Assembly (NCBI GenBank): GCA_964430855.1
Contig: CAYSHC010000009.1
Location: 1 to 64,000, forward strand
DNA from: JAEZDP01 sp964430855
Lineage (GTDB): Bacteria; Acidobacteriota; Vicinamibacteria; Vicinamibacterales; Vicinamibacteraceae
Direction: 5' to 3'
DNA: 64,000 nt
Part shown: positions 31,589 through 40,434 of the stretch, piece after piece
How positions within the stretch are numbered: the first letter of the stretch is position 1
Layout: every line of letters starts with the position of its first letter
The notes under the pieces: model-generated
Told to the model about the DNA's origin: nothing
What the model saw: only the letters and a program-made list of their open reading frames with translations
Database searches by the model: none
Made by a program: the position numbers and the translations under genes

Positions 31589-32497
31589 TCATCGCAGCAC
31601 GCCGTGCCGGACGAAGAACCGGCGCATCCGCTCGTAGACGTCGATGCGCTGGTCCAGCGTGCAGCACGCGTAGCCGTGCCTTCCGCCCGGCGTCGTGACC
31701 AGCTCGTTCGGCACGTGCGCGGCGTCGAGCGCCTCGTGGAGGCGGACGGCATGGGAGTACGGCACCGTCTGGTCCTCGTCGCCGTGGATCGTGAAGACCG
31801 GCGGCACGCCCGGTCTGACGTAGGTCAGCGGTGACACGCGGGTCGCGATGCGCTCGCGGTCGGGCGTGCTGCCGAGCCACGTCACCGCGAAGGCCCGCAG
31901 GTCCGGTCCTTCCAGCAGCCCGTTCACGTCGGTGATGCCGTACCAGTTGACGATCGCCGCGACGGCGGGCTCCTCCGGGCCGGGACACTGGCGGTCGAGT
32001 CCTGCCGACTCCGGGAGCAGTCCCGTCATCAGCGCGAGGTGCCCGCCCGCCGAGTGCCCGGCGACCACGAGCCGCGACGTGTCGATGCCGTAGGTCTTCG
32101 CGTTGCGGATCACCCAGCGCAGGGCGCAGCGGCAGTCCTCGACGGCCGCCGGCGCGTGCGCGATGCGCGCGAGGCGGTACTCGACGTTGACCACGTGCAT
32201 CCCCATGGCGAGGTACGGCATCAGGGACATGACGCTGCCCTCCTTGACGCCGTTCACCCAGCCGCCGCCGTGGATGAAGATCACCGTCGGCCGCGCCCGC
32301 TGGTCGCCCGCCGGCGAGCCGTCCTCCCGGACGAGATAGAGGTCGAGCTTCGCCTCCCAGTTGCTCGCGGTCAGGTACGTGACGTCGGGCACCACGCGCA
32401 CACCTGGCTCGGATGCGGCCATCCACCGCGTCACGGGATCCTGCGCGAAGGCCGGCGTGGACGTCGCCAGCAGCACCAGCAGCAACACCAATTTCAT
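31589..32497 (-). CDS. Secreted alpha/beta hydrolase (BD-FAE/esterase-lipase family)
   Basis: This 302-residue protein has a signal peptide (residues 1-19, ending AFAQ). The hydrolase fold follows, with the oxyanion motif FIHGGGW, the nucleophile elbow VVAGHSAGGHLA, the acid in IHGDEDQTVPY and the His in GGRHGYACC. It likely cleaves acyl or acetyl esters, possibly on plant polysaccharides. The ATG at 32497 has GGAGCC upstream. Its neighbours are otherwise unrelated. Confidence 0.88.
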   Translation of the reverse strand: MKLVLLLVLLATSTPAFAQDPVTRWMAASEPGVRVVPDVTYLTASNWEAKLDLYLVREDGSPAGDQRARPTVIFIHGGGWVNGVKEGSVMSLMPYLAMGMHVVNVEYRLARIAHAPAAVEDCRCALRWVIRNAKTYGIDTSRLVVAGHSAGGHLALMTGLLPESAGLDRQCPGPEEPAVAAIVNWYGITDVNGLLEGPDLRAFAVTWLGSTPDRERIATRVSPLTYVRPGVPPVFTIHGDEDQTVPYSHAVRLHEALDAAHVPNELVTTPGGRHGYACCTLDQRIDVYERMRRFFVRHGVLR

Positions 32498-32662
32498 ACA
32501 CGGGCTCCTTCGATGGCCGCAGACCGTCCACCGCGGTCCGCTTTGCCGCAGACCGCGAACGGCTTGCCGCTTGCCGCGGACGGAGAGACCGCGTATCGCG
32601 TATCGCGCGGCCCGCCCTGTCGGCCGGGCGCTACGTTACCTGAAGTGCGTCGTGGTGCGCGA

Positions 32663-32690
32663 AGGACGGCTCGGAGAGCCGTCCCTACCT
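32663..32690. repeat. Family A palindromic repeat providing a stop codon
   Basis: GGACGGCTC and GAGCCGTCC (32664-32684) form a perfect stem with a GGA loop. The following CTA (32685-32687) is the reverse complement of the TAG stop of the minus-strand membrane protein. A short upstream segment (32515-32620) contains several loosely repeated CCGCAGACCG/TTGCCGC words. Confidence 0.8.
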
Positions 32691-33217
32691 GATGGACAGG
32701 CGTCGCGCGGCGGGGGCGGTGCAGAGGCCGAGCAGCAGCCCGCCGCCGAGGATGATGGCGACGTAGATCAACGCGGTGACGATGCCGGGGATTCCGGGGA
32801 TGCGGCGGATCCAGCCGTCGCTCGCGATGACGGTGGCGCTGGCCAGCATCCACCCGACGGGCGATGCGACGAGCCACAGCGCCGCGTCGTCGGAGAACCG
32901 GCTCAGGAGCGCCCACTGCGCTACCGCCACGACGAGNNNNNNNNNNNNNNNNNNNNNNNNNNNNNNNNNNNNNNNNNNNNNNNNNNNNNNNNNNNNNNNN
33001 NNNNNNNNNNNNNNNNNNNNNNNNNNNNNNNNNNNNGCCTGCGCACGACGGACGCCAGCAGGCGGGCCTGGGCCATCCCCACGCCGACGCCCATCCCGAG
33101 GGCCAGCGGCGACTGCGTCTGCAGGATCCCCAGCGAGTCGACGACGATGATGAAGAGGATCGCGAGCAAGAATCCGGCGGTCCAGCCGGCGAACGTTCCG
33201 AGCACCCAACGCCGCAT
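32685..33217 (-). CDS. Hypothetical membrane protein, interrupted by assembly gap
   Basis: The N-terminal part, from ATG 33217 (MRRWVLGTFAGWTAGFLLAILFI, key residues only), holds a hydrophobic helix and a Gly/Ala-rich second region. The C-terminal part, from about 32936 to the stop at 32685, has three more hydrophobic segments including LWLVASPVGWMLASATVIA and ALIYVAIILGGGLLLGL. The two parts are in different frames across the 100-N gap, which is expected if the true gap length is unknown. They probably form one protein of five or so helices. Family not recognised. The stop codon is supplied by a family-A repeat. Confidence 0.6.
32937..33036. other. Assembly gap (100 N)
   Basis: This run of exactly 100 N is a scaffold gap of arbitrary size. 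It falls inside a minus-strand membrane-protein gene, so the frame and length of that gene are uncertain. Confidence 0.98.
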
Positions 33218-33292
33218 GTGTGAGGGAACGTTGACGTGTCGCCGGCCGAACGGCCCGGCCTCGGCTGCCGTGGGCCAGCGCCCGCGGCGGGC

Positions 33293-34468
33293 TCAGGCGC
33301 TGGCGATCTGGTCGAGCGCGGCGAGCAGGGCGTCCACGTCCGCCTCGGTGTTGAAGTAGCCGAAGCTCGCGCGGACGAGGCCGTCCGGGTGGGTGCCAAG
33401 CATCTGGTGACAGTACGGGGAACATTGCAGCCCGGCACGGACCGCGATGTCGAACGACGAGTCGAGGATGGCCGCCACGTCCTGCGAGCCGAAGCCCCCG
33501 ACGTCGAACGCGATGGTCGCCACGCGGTCCGCGGTGCCGCGCGGGCCCCGCACCGTCACGCCCGGAATCTGTGCCAGGCCGTCGAGGAATCTGGCCGCCA
33601 GGGCCGCCTCGTGCTCCCTGATGGCTGCCGGCGTCGTCTCGCCGATGAACGCCAGGCCCGCGCCGAGGCTCGCGATGCCGACGGTGTTGTGCGTGCCGCC
33701 TTCGAGCCTGTGCGGATACTCGTCCGGCTGCACGGGATGCTTCGAGTCGCCGCCGGTCCCACCCTCGCGCCACGGCAGCAGCGTGACGCGCGGCGAGACG
33801 TACAGGCCACCCGTGCCCGGGTACCCGAAGAGCGCCTTGTGCCCGGGGAAGGCCAGCAGGTCGACGTGCGCAGCCTCGACGTCGATGGGCTCCACGCCGA
33901 TCGTCTGCGCCGCGTCCACGAGAAACCACGCGCTGCCGTCGGTACGCTCGCGAACCGCGGCGCCGATCGCGGCAATCGGCTGCACCGTGCCGAGCACGTT
34001 GGACGCGTGCGTGAGCGCGACGAGGCACGTCTCCGGCCGCAGCGCCGCCACCACGTCGTCCACGGAGAGATAGCCGTCCGTGCTGCTGCCGACGCGCGTC
34101 AGCGTGATGGCGCCGTCGGCGGCCAGCTGCTCCAGCGGACGCGACACGGAGTTGTGCTCGAGGACGCTCGTCACGACATGCGGTGTGGTCGTGGCGTGCG
34201 CCTGCCGCGCGCGGACAGCGCCCTTGATCGCCATGTTGAGCGCGTCGGTGCAGTTGTGGGCGAAGACGACCCGCTCGGGCGTGCCGCCCGCGCCGATGAA
34301 CCGCGCGAGCGCGAGGCGTGCCGACTCCACGACCTGGCTGGCCGAGGCGGCCATCCGGTGAGAGCCACGGCCCGGATTGGCCCCGAGCGTCCGGATGAAG
34401 GTCGTGGCGGCGTCGTGCACGACGGGAGGCTTCGGGAACGTGGTCGCCGCGTTGTCGATGTAGATCAT
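33293..34468 (-). CDS. Cysteine desulfurase-like aminotransferase class V
   Basis: This 391-residue fold-type I PLP enzyme of the NifS/Csd family has the start MIYIDNAATTFPKPP and the PLP Lys in FPGHKALFGYPGTGGLYV. EGGTHNT and the catalytic Cys region GLQCSPYCH, followed by VRASFGYFNTEADVDALL, complete the family pattern. It releases sulfur from cysteine as persulfide. It starts 16 bp after a ThiF/MoeB-like gene on the same strand, which suggests delivery of sulfur to a ubiquitin-like carrier. Longer in-frame starts overlap the ThiF gene and lack conservation. Confidence 0.88.
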   Translation of the reverse strand: MIYIDNAATTFPKPPVVHDAATTFIRTLGANPGRGSHRMAASASQVVESARLALARFIGAGGTPERVVFAHNCTDALNMAIKGAVRARQAHATTTPHVVTSVLEHNSVSRPLEQLAADGAITLTRVGSSTDGYLSVDDVVAALRPETCLVALTHASNVLGTVQPIAAIGAAVRERTDGSAWFLVDAAQTIGVEPIDVEAAHVDLLAFPGHKALFGYPGTGGLYVSPRVTLLPWREGGTGGDSKHPVQPDEYPHRLEGGTHNTVGIASLGAGLAFIGETTPAAIREHEAALAARFLDGLAQIPGVTVRGPRGTADRVATIAFDVGGFGSQDVAAILDSSFDIAVRAGLQCSPYCHQMLGTHPDGLVRASFGYFNTEADVDALLAALDQIASA

Positions 34469-34484
34469 GAGGGACGGGGACGGC

Positions 34485-35531
34485 TCAGACGCCGATGTAC
34501 CGCGCGTACAGGCTGCGGGCCACCGACGTATCGCACGTGCCATCGATGATGGCGCGGCCGTCACGGAAGAGCGTCAGGTCATAGCGGTCGAGGCGACAGC
34601 GCAGCAGGAACGCGTTCCGCTGCACGGCCGTCAGCGCCGCCAAGCGGCCGCTGATGGCGTCGAAGTCCACTTCGTGGCCGTCTGGAAACGAGATCTGCAC
34701 GGACTCGCGCCCGCAGAGCGTCGTCGTCTGCGACGCGCGCGCCGCCGAGAGGTAGTCGAAGCGGCGCTGGTTGCAGCACGGGCACTCGCCGAGGTCGCGC
34801 AGCGGGCGCGTCCGGAGCCGCTGGAGGCCCAGATCCCAGGCGTCCACGGCCACCAGGTCTCCGACGACGAGGTCGCGCTGGCCGGTGAGCAGCTTCAATG
34901 CCTCGGCGCACTGCATCGACGAGACGATGTTCACGATGGGGCCGATGATGCCGGTGGTGTCGCCTGTCGGATTGGAGCCGGGCGGTGCGGAAGGGACGAC
35001 ACACCGCAGGCAGGGCGTCTCGCCCGGCAGCACCGGCATCATCAGGCCGAACGACCCGATGCACGCGCCGTAAATCCACGGGCGCCCGTGCGCCAGGCAG
35101 GCGTCGTTGACGAGGAAGCGGGTCTCGAAGTTGTCGGTGCCGTCGAGCACGAGGTCTGCGCGGTCGAGGAGGCTCTCGACGTTGGCCGGGTTGACGTCGG
35201 CGACGATGCCCGTGACCTCGATGGTCGAGTTGATGCGCGCCAGGCGGCGCGACGCGGCGACCGCCTTCGGGAGCGCCTCGCGCGCGTCGGCCTCGTCGAA
35301 GAGCACCTGCCGCTGCAGGTTGCTTTCCTCGACGAAGTCGCGATCGACGATCGTCAGGTGGCCGACGCCCGCGCGGGCCAGCGTGCTGGCCGACACGGAG
35401 CCGAGCGCGCCGCAGCCGACGATGACCACGCGGGCACGCGCGAGCAGCGCCTGGCCGGACGGGCCGATCGGCTCATACAGCGCCTGTCTCGAATAGCGTG
35501 GGTGTATCGCCGTCACCTTGACTGCGAGCAT
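34485..35531 (-). CDS. ThiF/MoeB/HesA-family adenylyltransferase
   Basis: This 348-residue E1-like enzyme has the nucleotide-binding VVIVGCGALGSVSASTLARAG (key GCGALGS), the adenylation region DRDFVEESNLQRQVLFDE and DGTDNFETRFLVNDA. Zinc Cys pairs lie in CLRC and CPCC. The C-terminal 80 residues are a further small domain (LTAVQRNAFLLRCRLDRYDLT), resembling the extension seen in ThiF-MoeB fusions. It would activate a ThiS or MoaD-like carrier for sulfur transfer. No such carrier gene is seen nearby. Confidence 0.88.
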   Translation of the reverse strand: MLAVKVTAIHPRYSRQALYEPIGPSGQALLARARVVIVGCGALGSVSASTLARAGVGHLTIVDRDFVEESNLQRQVLFDEADAREALPKAVAASRRLARINSTIEVTGIVADVNPANVESLLDRADLVLDGTDNFETRFLVNDACLAHGRPWIYGACIGSFGLMMPVLPGETPCLRCVVPSAPPGSNPTGDTTGIIGPIVNIVSSMQCAEALKLLTGQRDLVVGDLVAVDAWDLGLQRLRTRPLRDLGECPCCNQRRFDYLSAARASQTTTLCGRESVQISFPDGHEVDFDAISGRLAALTAVQRNAFLLRCRLDRYDLTLFRDGRAIIDGTCDTSVARSLYARYIGV

Positions 35532-35590
35532 ACCAACCGGCGCGCGTCATCTGGCCGGCCAGTCGTGTCATGCGGGCGGCAGGCGCTCGC

Positions 35591-35616
35591 GGACGGCGCG
35601 GAGAGCCGTCCCTACC
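35591..35616. repeat. Family A palindromic repeat providing the DUF885 stop
   Basis: GGACGGCGC and GAGCCGTCC (35591-35611) form the stem with one mismatch. The following CTA (35612-35614) is the reverse complement of the TAG stop of the DUF885 gene. The ThiF-gene promoter region lies on the other side. Confidence 0.78.
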
Positions 35617-37456
35617 TGGACTGGATGTACGCGTCGACGTTCAGGCCGAGCACGTCGAGCGGCACGTTGCCCCCCAGCACCACCGTGTCGTTGAAATCGC
35701 GCATGTCATACCGGGAGCCGAGCGCCTCCCGGGCGCGCGTCCGCAGGCGGACGATCTCCTGGTGGCCTACCTCGTACCCGCAGGCCTGGCCGGGCCACGA
35801 GCAGTACCTGTCGACCTCGCTGGCGACCTCCTGCGGGTTCGACCCGTTGACGTCGACGAAGAAGCGCACGGCCTGCTCGCGCGTCCATCGCTTCGCGTGG
35901 AGCCCCGTGTCGACGACGAGCCTGCACGCCCGGAAGGCGATCGACTGGAGGTAGCCCAGCCGCCCGACCTCGAAGTCGTCGTAGACGCCCAGCTCGTCGG
36001 CGAGCTGTTCGGCGTAGAGCGCCCACCCTTCCGAGTAGGCGTTGAACGCCAGGATCGACTGGATGAGCGACAGCTTCTGCGCATACTCCCCCTGCCACAC
36101 ATGGCCCGGGATGGCCTCGTGGTACGTGAGGTCGGGCAGGCTGTAGCGGCTGTGCAGCGAGGTGGTGCGCAGGTTGATCCAGAACTTGCCGGGAATGGTG
36201 CCGTCGATCGAGCCGGGGCCGCCGTAGGCTGCCGGCGCGCCGGGTTCCTCTTCGGGCGGCAGCCGCCGCACCTCGACGTTGCCGCGCACGAGCGTCCTGA
36301 ACGCGCGGGGCAGGCGGGCGCGGATGTCGGCGAGCCGGTCCTCGATCAGCGCGAGGATCTCCTGGCGGCCGGCGTCGCCGTCGGCAAACTGGTAGCGCGG
36401 ATCCTTCGCGAGCGCCTGCATCCGCTCGCCCACCGAGCCCGTCGTATAGCCAAGCTTCGCCAGGATGGGCTCCATGCGCCCGTGCAGCGCCTTCAGCTGG
36501 TCGAGGCCCAGCTGGTGCACCTCGTCGGGGCTCATGTCGGTCGTCGTGCCGGCCCGCAGCGCCCAGCGGTAGTACTCCTCGCCGCGCGGCCTCGCCCACA
36601 TGCCGGGATCGTCGGTGGCGTCGGCACGTTGCGCCTGCAACTCGTCGCGCTGGCGCTGGAGGGCCGGCGCCACCTCCTCGACGACGATGCGGCGCGTGCG
36701 CTCGACCCAGTCGCCGGGGATGCCTGCCGTCGCGGCGGCGATGACGCCGACGAGGCCCTCGCCCTTGCGCGCGCTCGCGATCGAGAGATCGAGCTGCGCA
36801 ATCGCCTTGTCGATGAGGAACGACGGCGGCACGAGCCCGCTGGCCCGCGCGGCGCGGACGCGGTCGAGTTCGCCGTCGAGCGCCTTCGGATAGGCGGCCA
36901 CCCGCTGTACCCAGGCCTCCGCATCGCCTGCAGTGCCGACCTGGTGCTCGCTCTCGAGAAAGCGCGGGATGTCGAGGTAGGCGCCGACGTTCTGGATGAC
37001 GACGTAGGGCGTGATGCGCCAGCCACCGACGGGCACGTCGCCGTACGGAAAGGCGAATCCGTCGAGCGCGGTGCGGTATGCGCTCTTCACCACTTCGACG
37101 GCGGTGCGGGTCGCGGGCGACAGCTGGCCGGTGTCGAAAGCGGACGCCCGTTCCAGGTCCGTACGCAGGAGGTCGGCAAGGGCCTGCTGCCCGGCAGGCG
37201 AACGGTCGGCCAGCTGCGAGCGCAGCGTGGCGCGGTCCCCGTTGTCGATCCCCAGCAGCGTCGCCGTCTCGGGCTGCAGGCGGAGCAGGCGGTCCGCGCA
37301 CGCCTCGAGGAACGCCTGGGCTTCCGCTTCCGGGCCAGTGGCTGGTGGCGTGCCGTCCGTTGTCGGCCCGGACGTCTCGCGGCAGGCGGTCAACAGCGGA
37401 AGGACGGCAGACGAGGCCAGGGCGGCGACCGCCTGGCGGCGCGTGATGTCGGTCAT
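35612..37456 (-). CDS. DUF885 family metallopeptidase, predicted exported lipoprotein
   Basis: This 614-residue DUF885 protein, related to M32-like carboxypeptidases, carries the zinc motif YHEAIPGHVWQGEYA and the downstream EGWALYAEQL. The N terminus has paired arginines (DITRRQAV), a hydrophobic stretch and a lipobox-like LLTACRE, so export by TAT and lipidation are likely. The later WPGQACGYEVGHQEIVRLR is a conserved family block. It probably degrades peptides in the cell envelope. The stop is supplied by a family-A repeat. Confidence 0.88.
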   Translation of the reverse strand: MTDITRRQAVAALASSAVLPLLTACRETSGPTTDGTPPATGPEAEAQAFLEACADRLLRLQPETATLLGIDNGDRATLRSQLADRSPAGQQALADLLRTDLERASAFDTGQLSPATRTAVEVVKSAYRTALDGFAFPYGDVPVGGWRITPYVVIQNVGAYLDIPRFLESEHQVGTAGDAEAWVQRVAAYPKALDGELDRVRAARASGLVPPSFLIDKAIAQLDLSIASARKGEGLVGVIAAATAGIPGDWVERTRRIVVEEVAPALQRQRDELQAQRADATDDPGMWARPRGEEYYRWALRAGTTTDMSPDEVHQLGLDQLKALHGRMEPILAKLGYTTGSVGERMQALAKDPRYQFADGDAGRQEILALIEDRLADIRARLPRAFRTLVRGNVEVRRLPPEEEPGAPAAYGGPGSIDGTIPGKFWINLRTTSLHSRYSLPDLTYHEAIPGHVWQGEYAQKLSLIQSILAFNAYSEGWALYAEQLADELGVYDDFEVGRLGYLQSIAFRACRLVVDTGLHAKRWTREQAVRFFVDVNGSNPQEVASEVDRYCSWPGQACGYEVGHQEIVRLRTRAREALGSRYDMRDFNDTVVLGGNVPLDVLGLNVDAYIQSR

Positions 37457-37578
37457 CGGTCCTCAAACTCCAGCCCGGTCATTCTACGCGTGCCGCCGAG
37501 AGGGGAAGCCTCGGCGCGCGTGGACCTATAGAATGCCGGGAAACGCACTCGGTCCCCCAAGCGAAGGAGGGTGTTTCG

Positions 37579-38559
37579 ATGACACGAGGGCTTCTGATCG
37601 GCGCGCTCGCCTGCGTCTTGGCATCGCCTTTGCCGGCTCCCGCCCAATCCGGGCCGTACGACCTCAGGGAATGGGATGTCGAGTGGGGCGGGCGCACGCG
37701 CGACCCCTCGGTGGCGCCGGACGGCACCGTGTGGTTCGTCGGCCAGGCGGGCAACTATGTCGCGCGCTTCAATCCCGAGAGCGGGGAGTTCAGGCAGTAC
37801 ACGATCGAGGACGGCACGCACCCGCATACGGTCATCGTCGACGAGGATGGCGTCGCGTGGTACGCGGGTAACCGGAACGGCCGCATCGGGCGTATCGACC
37901 CCACCTCCGGTGAGGTGAAGACGTTCATGACGGGCGAGGCCCGCGACCCGCACACGATGGTGTTCGACGGCAAGGGGCACATCTGGTTCACGTCGCAGGG
38001 GTCCAATCGCGTCGGCAGGCTGCACATGGCCAGCGGCAAGGTCGATCTCGTCGTGCCGTACGACCAGCCGTCCAACCCGTACGGCATCGTGCTCGACCCC
38101 CAGGGCAATCCCTGGGTGGCGCTGCTGCGCACCAACCTGGTGGCGAAGATCGATCCGGAGACGCTCGCGGTGACGCGTTTCGAGCAGGGCGATCCGAAGG
38201 CGCGCTCGCGCCGGATCGAGGTGACGCCCGACGGCATGGTCTGGACGGGCGACGAGGCGCGCGGCTTCCTCATCCGCATCGATCCGTCGACCGGCGCGAC
38301 GCGCGAGTGGCAGGTCCCTGGCGGCGCAGGGGCGCGGCCGTACGCCCTCACGAAGGACGGCCAGGGTCGGCTGTGGTTCTCCGAAACCGGCCCCGAGAAG
38401 CGGCTCGTCGGCTTCGATCCGAAGACCGGGCAGTTCTTCGCGAACATCCCGGTCAGCGGCACGATCCGGCACATGGCGTTCGACCCGTCCACCGGCGCGC
38501 TGTGGTTCGGCACCGACGCCAACAAGATCGGGCGCATCATCACCATCTCGCCGTCATGA
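37579..38559 (+). CDS. Secreted six-bladed beta-propeller, Vgb lyase/SMP-30-like
   Basis: This 326-residue protein has a signal peptide (residues 1-22, ending APAQ) and repeated propeller motifs of about 42 residues. Examples are DPSVAPDGTVWFVGQ, PHTVIVDEDGVAWYAG, PHTMVFDGKGHIWFTS, PYGIVLDPQGNPWVAL and HMAFDPSTGALWFGT. This matches the virginiamycin B lyase-like family. Function unknown; most homologues are not antibiotic lyases. The start has GGAGGG about 8 nt upstream, and TATAGAAT near 37527 could be a promoter element. Its stop overlaps the next ATG by 4 bp. Confidence 0.85.
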   Translation: MTRGLLIGALACVLASPLPAPAQSGPYDLREWDVEWGGRTRDPSVAPDGTVWFVGQAGNYVARFNPESGEFRQYTIEDGTHPHTVIVDEDGVAWYAGNRNGRIGRIDPTSGEVKTFMTGEARDPHTMVFDGKGHIWFTSQGSNRVGRLHMASGKVDLVVPYDQPSNPYGIVLDPQGNPWVALLRTNLVAKIDPETLAVTRFEQGDPKARSRRIEVTPDGMVWTGDEARGFLIRIDPSTGATREWQVPGGAGARPYALTKDGQGRLWFSETGPEKRLVGFDPKTGQFFANIPVSGTIRHMAFDPSTGALWFGTDANKIGRIITISPS

Positions 38560-39188
38560 CGCGGCGTGGAGGCGCCGTCGTGCTGGTGGCTGGCGCGATC
38601 ACGGCGCTGGCCGTCGTGGCGCGCGCGACGGGGGCGGCCGTGCCGGCCGCCGCCACCGCGCCGCACACGCTGGCCGGCGGTGCCCCCGCGTACCTCGAGG
38701 GCGCGCCGCCCGGGTTCTCCGGGGGCTTCGACGAGCCCTCCTGCCACGCCTGCCACTTCCACGGCGACGTCAACTCGGGCCCCGAGCGGGTCGAGATCGC
38801 CGGCGTGCCGGAGCGCTTCAGCGCGGGCGCCCGCTACGTCATCACGGTGACACTGCGCCGGCCCGGCATACGGCTCGCCGGGTTCCAGCTCACCGCGCGC
38901 TTCAAGGACGACGGCAGCCAGGCCGGGCTGCTGGCCGCGGCGCCCGGGGACGCGCCGCGCGTGAAGGTCGAGACGTACAACGGCGTCGCGTACGTGAGCC
39001 AGCGCAAGGAAGGGACGAGCCTCGCCGACGCCGACCAGGCGCGCTGGTCGCTCGAGTGGACCGCGCCCGACGCGCAGCGGCCCGTGGTGTTCCACGTCGC
39101 CGCAAACGCGGCCGACGGGGACGGGACGGCAGAAGGCGACTACGTCGAGACGGCGTTCGCGGAAGCGATGCCCGCAGGCGTGCAGTAG
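38556..39188 (+). CDS. Exported choice-of-anchor-like protein with CxxCH motif
   Basis: This 210-residue protein has an N-terminal hydrophobic segment (VVLVAGAITALAVVA) and the motif SCHACHFHGD (about residues 66-75), a CxxCH that could bind haem c. A beta-sandwich-like region follows, with YVITVTLRRPGIRLAGFQLTAR and VFHVAANAADGDGTAEGDYVE. This layout matches the Reeler-like/choice-of-anchor V proteins I recall from Acidobacteriota. The ATG at 38556 overlaps the stop of the propeller gene. Function unknown; electron transfer in the envelope is possible. Confidence 0.72.
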   Translation: MTRRGGAVVLVAGAITALAVVARATGAAVPAAATAPHTLAGGAPAYLEGAPPGFSGGFDEPSCHACHFHGDVNSGPERVEIAGVPERFSAGARYVITVTLRRPGIRLAGFQLTARFKDDGSQAGLLAAAPGDAPRVKVETYNGVAYVSQRKEGTSLADADQARWSLEWTAPDAQRPVVFHVAANAADGDGTAEGDYVETAFAEAMPAGVQ

Positions 39189-39206
39189 GGGACAGGAGGG
39201 ACCGCC

Positions 39207-40424
39207 ATGTCACCAGGATCGATGGACCGCCGCACCGTGCTTCGCGGCATGTCAGCCGCCGGCGCGGCACTCGGCCTCGACGCGTCGCTGACCGTCACGC
39301 CCACGGCCGCCGCGCAGATTGGGCCGAAGGACCGCATCAAGGTCACCGCGCTCGACACGTTCGTGCTGAAGAACTCGTGGGTCTTCGTCAGGATCACGAC
39401 CGACGCCGGCATCGTGGGCTGGGGCGAGATGCTCAAGGACGATGCGAAGGCGTGTGCGGCGGGGGCGCAGGAGGTCGCGCGGTACCTCATCGGGCAGGAT
39501 CCCCTGCGCGTCGTGCACCACTGGCAGGCGATCCATCGCGGTGCGTTCTACCGTGGCGGCCCGATCAAGACAGCCATCCTCAGCGGCATCGACCAGGCGT
39601 TGTGGGACATCAAGGGCAAGGCGTTCGGCGTGCCGGTGTACGAACTGCTCGGCGGCCCGACGCGCGACCGCATCCGCGTGTACGGCACCGTGAGCGCGGA
39701 GACCGGCGTCAACGCGATGAAGGTGGGACCGCTCGGCAGGGATCGCCAGGCCATCAAGTACGTCGAGGGGAAGAAGTTCGTCGACGAGGTCGTCGAGCGT
39801 TTCCGCGCGCTGCGCGAGAAGCACGGCGACAGCGTCGACATCGGCGTCGACTTCCACGGCGCCGTGCAGCCGCCGACGGCGCTGCTCCTGATGAAGGCAC
39901 TCGAGCCGTACAACCCGTGGTTCTACGAAGAGATCGTGCAGCCGCTCAACGTGGACGTCATGGCGGAGCTGGCGCGCAAGACCCACATCCCCATCGCCAC
40001 CGGCGAGCGCATCTTCACCAAGTGGGGCTTCAGGGAGATCCTCGAGAAGCGCGCTGCCGCCATCCTCCAGCCCGACGTGTGCTACGCCGGGGGCATCACC
40101 GAGATGCGCCTCATCGCGGGCATGGCCGAGGCGTACTACGCGCCCATCGCGCCGCACAACCCGCAGGGGCCCGTCTCGCTGGCGGCGAGCCTCCAGGTGG
40201 CGGCGGCCATCCCCAACTTCCTGATCCAGGAGCGCGGCGACAACGAGCACCTCGACCTGCTGGCCAAACCGATGCCGCCCGTGCGGGACGGCCATCGCCC
40301 GCTGCTCACCGAACCCGGCCTCGGCATCACCATCGACGAGGACAAGCTGATGGCGCAGGTGGGCGAGCCGCGGCTGTACGAGACGCGCTACGACCCGGAC
40401 GACGGCTCGGTGGTCGACTGGTAG
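39207..40424 (+). CDS. TAT-exported mandelate racemase/galactonate dehydratase-like enzyme
   Basis: This 405-residue enolase-superfamily enzyme has a twin-arginine-like signal (MDRRTVLRGMSAAGAALG). The N-terminal capping domain is followed by the barrel with the metal ligand in GVDFHG and Glu ligands in FYEEIV and TGERIFTKWGF. The catalytic His is in APHNPQGP, as in DgoD-type acid-sugar dehydratases. The substrate is probably an aldonic or other acid sugar. An exported enolase-superfamily dehydratase is unusual. It follows the CxxCH gene by 18 bp on the same strand. Confidence 0.85.
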   Translation: MSPGSMDRRTVLRGMSAAGAALGLDASLTVTPTAAAQIGPKDRIKVTALDTFVLKNSWVFVRITTDAGIVGWGEMLKDDAKACAAGAQEVARYLIGQDPLRVVHHWQAIHRGAFYRGGPIKTAILSGIDQALWDIKGKAFGVPVYELLGGPTRDRIRVYGTVSAETGVNAMKVGPLGRDRQAIKYVEGKKFVDEVVERFRALREKHGDSVDIGVDFHGAVQPPTALLLMKALEPYNPWFYEEIVQPLNVDVMAELARKTHIPIATGERIFTKWGFREILEKRAAAILQPDVCYAGGITEMRLIAGMAEAYYAPIAPHNPQGPVSLAASLQVAAAIPNFLIQERGDNEHLDLLAKPMPPVRDGHRPLLTEPGLGITIDEDKLMAQVGEPRLYETRYDPDDGSVVDW

Positions 40425-40434
40425 CGATCGCCGC

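Noticed and set aside
32515..32620. Loosely repeated CCGCAGACCG/TTGCCGC words as a third repeat family
   Set aside because: The words are short and irregular, occur only here, and cannot be distinguished from local duplication in GC-rich spacer DNA.
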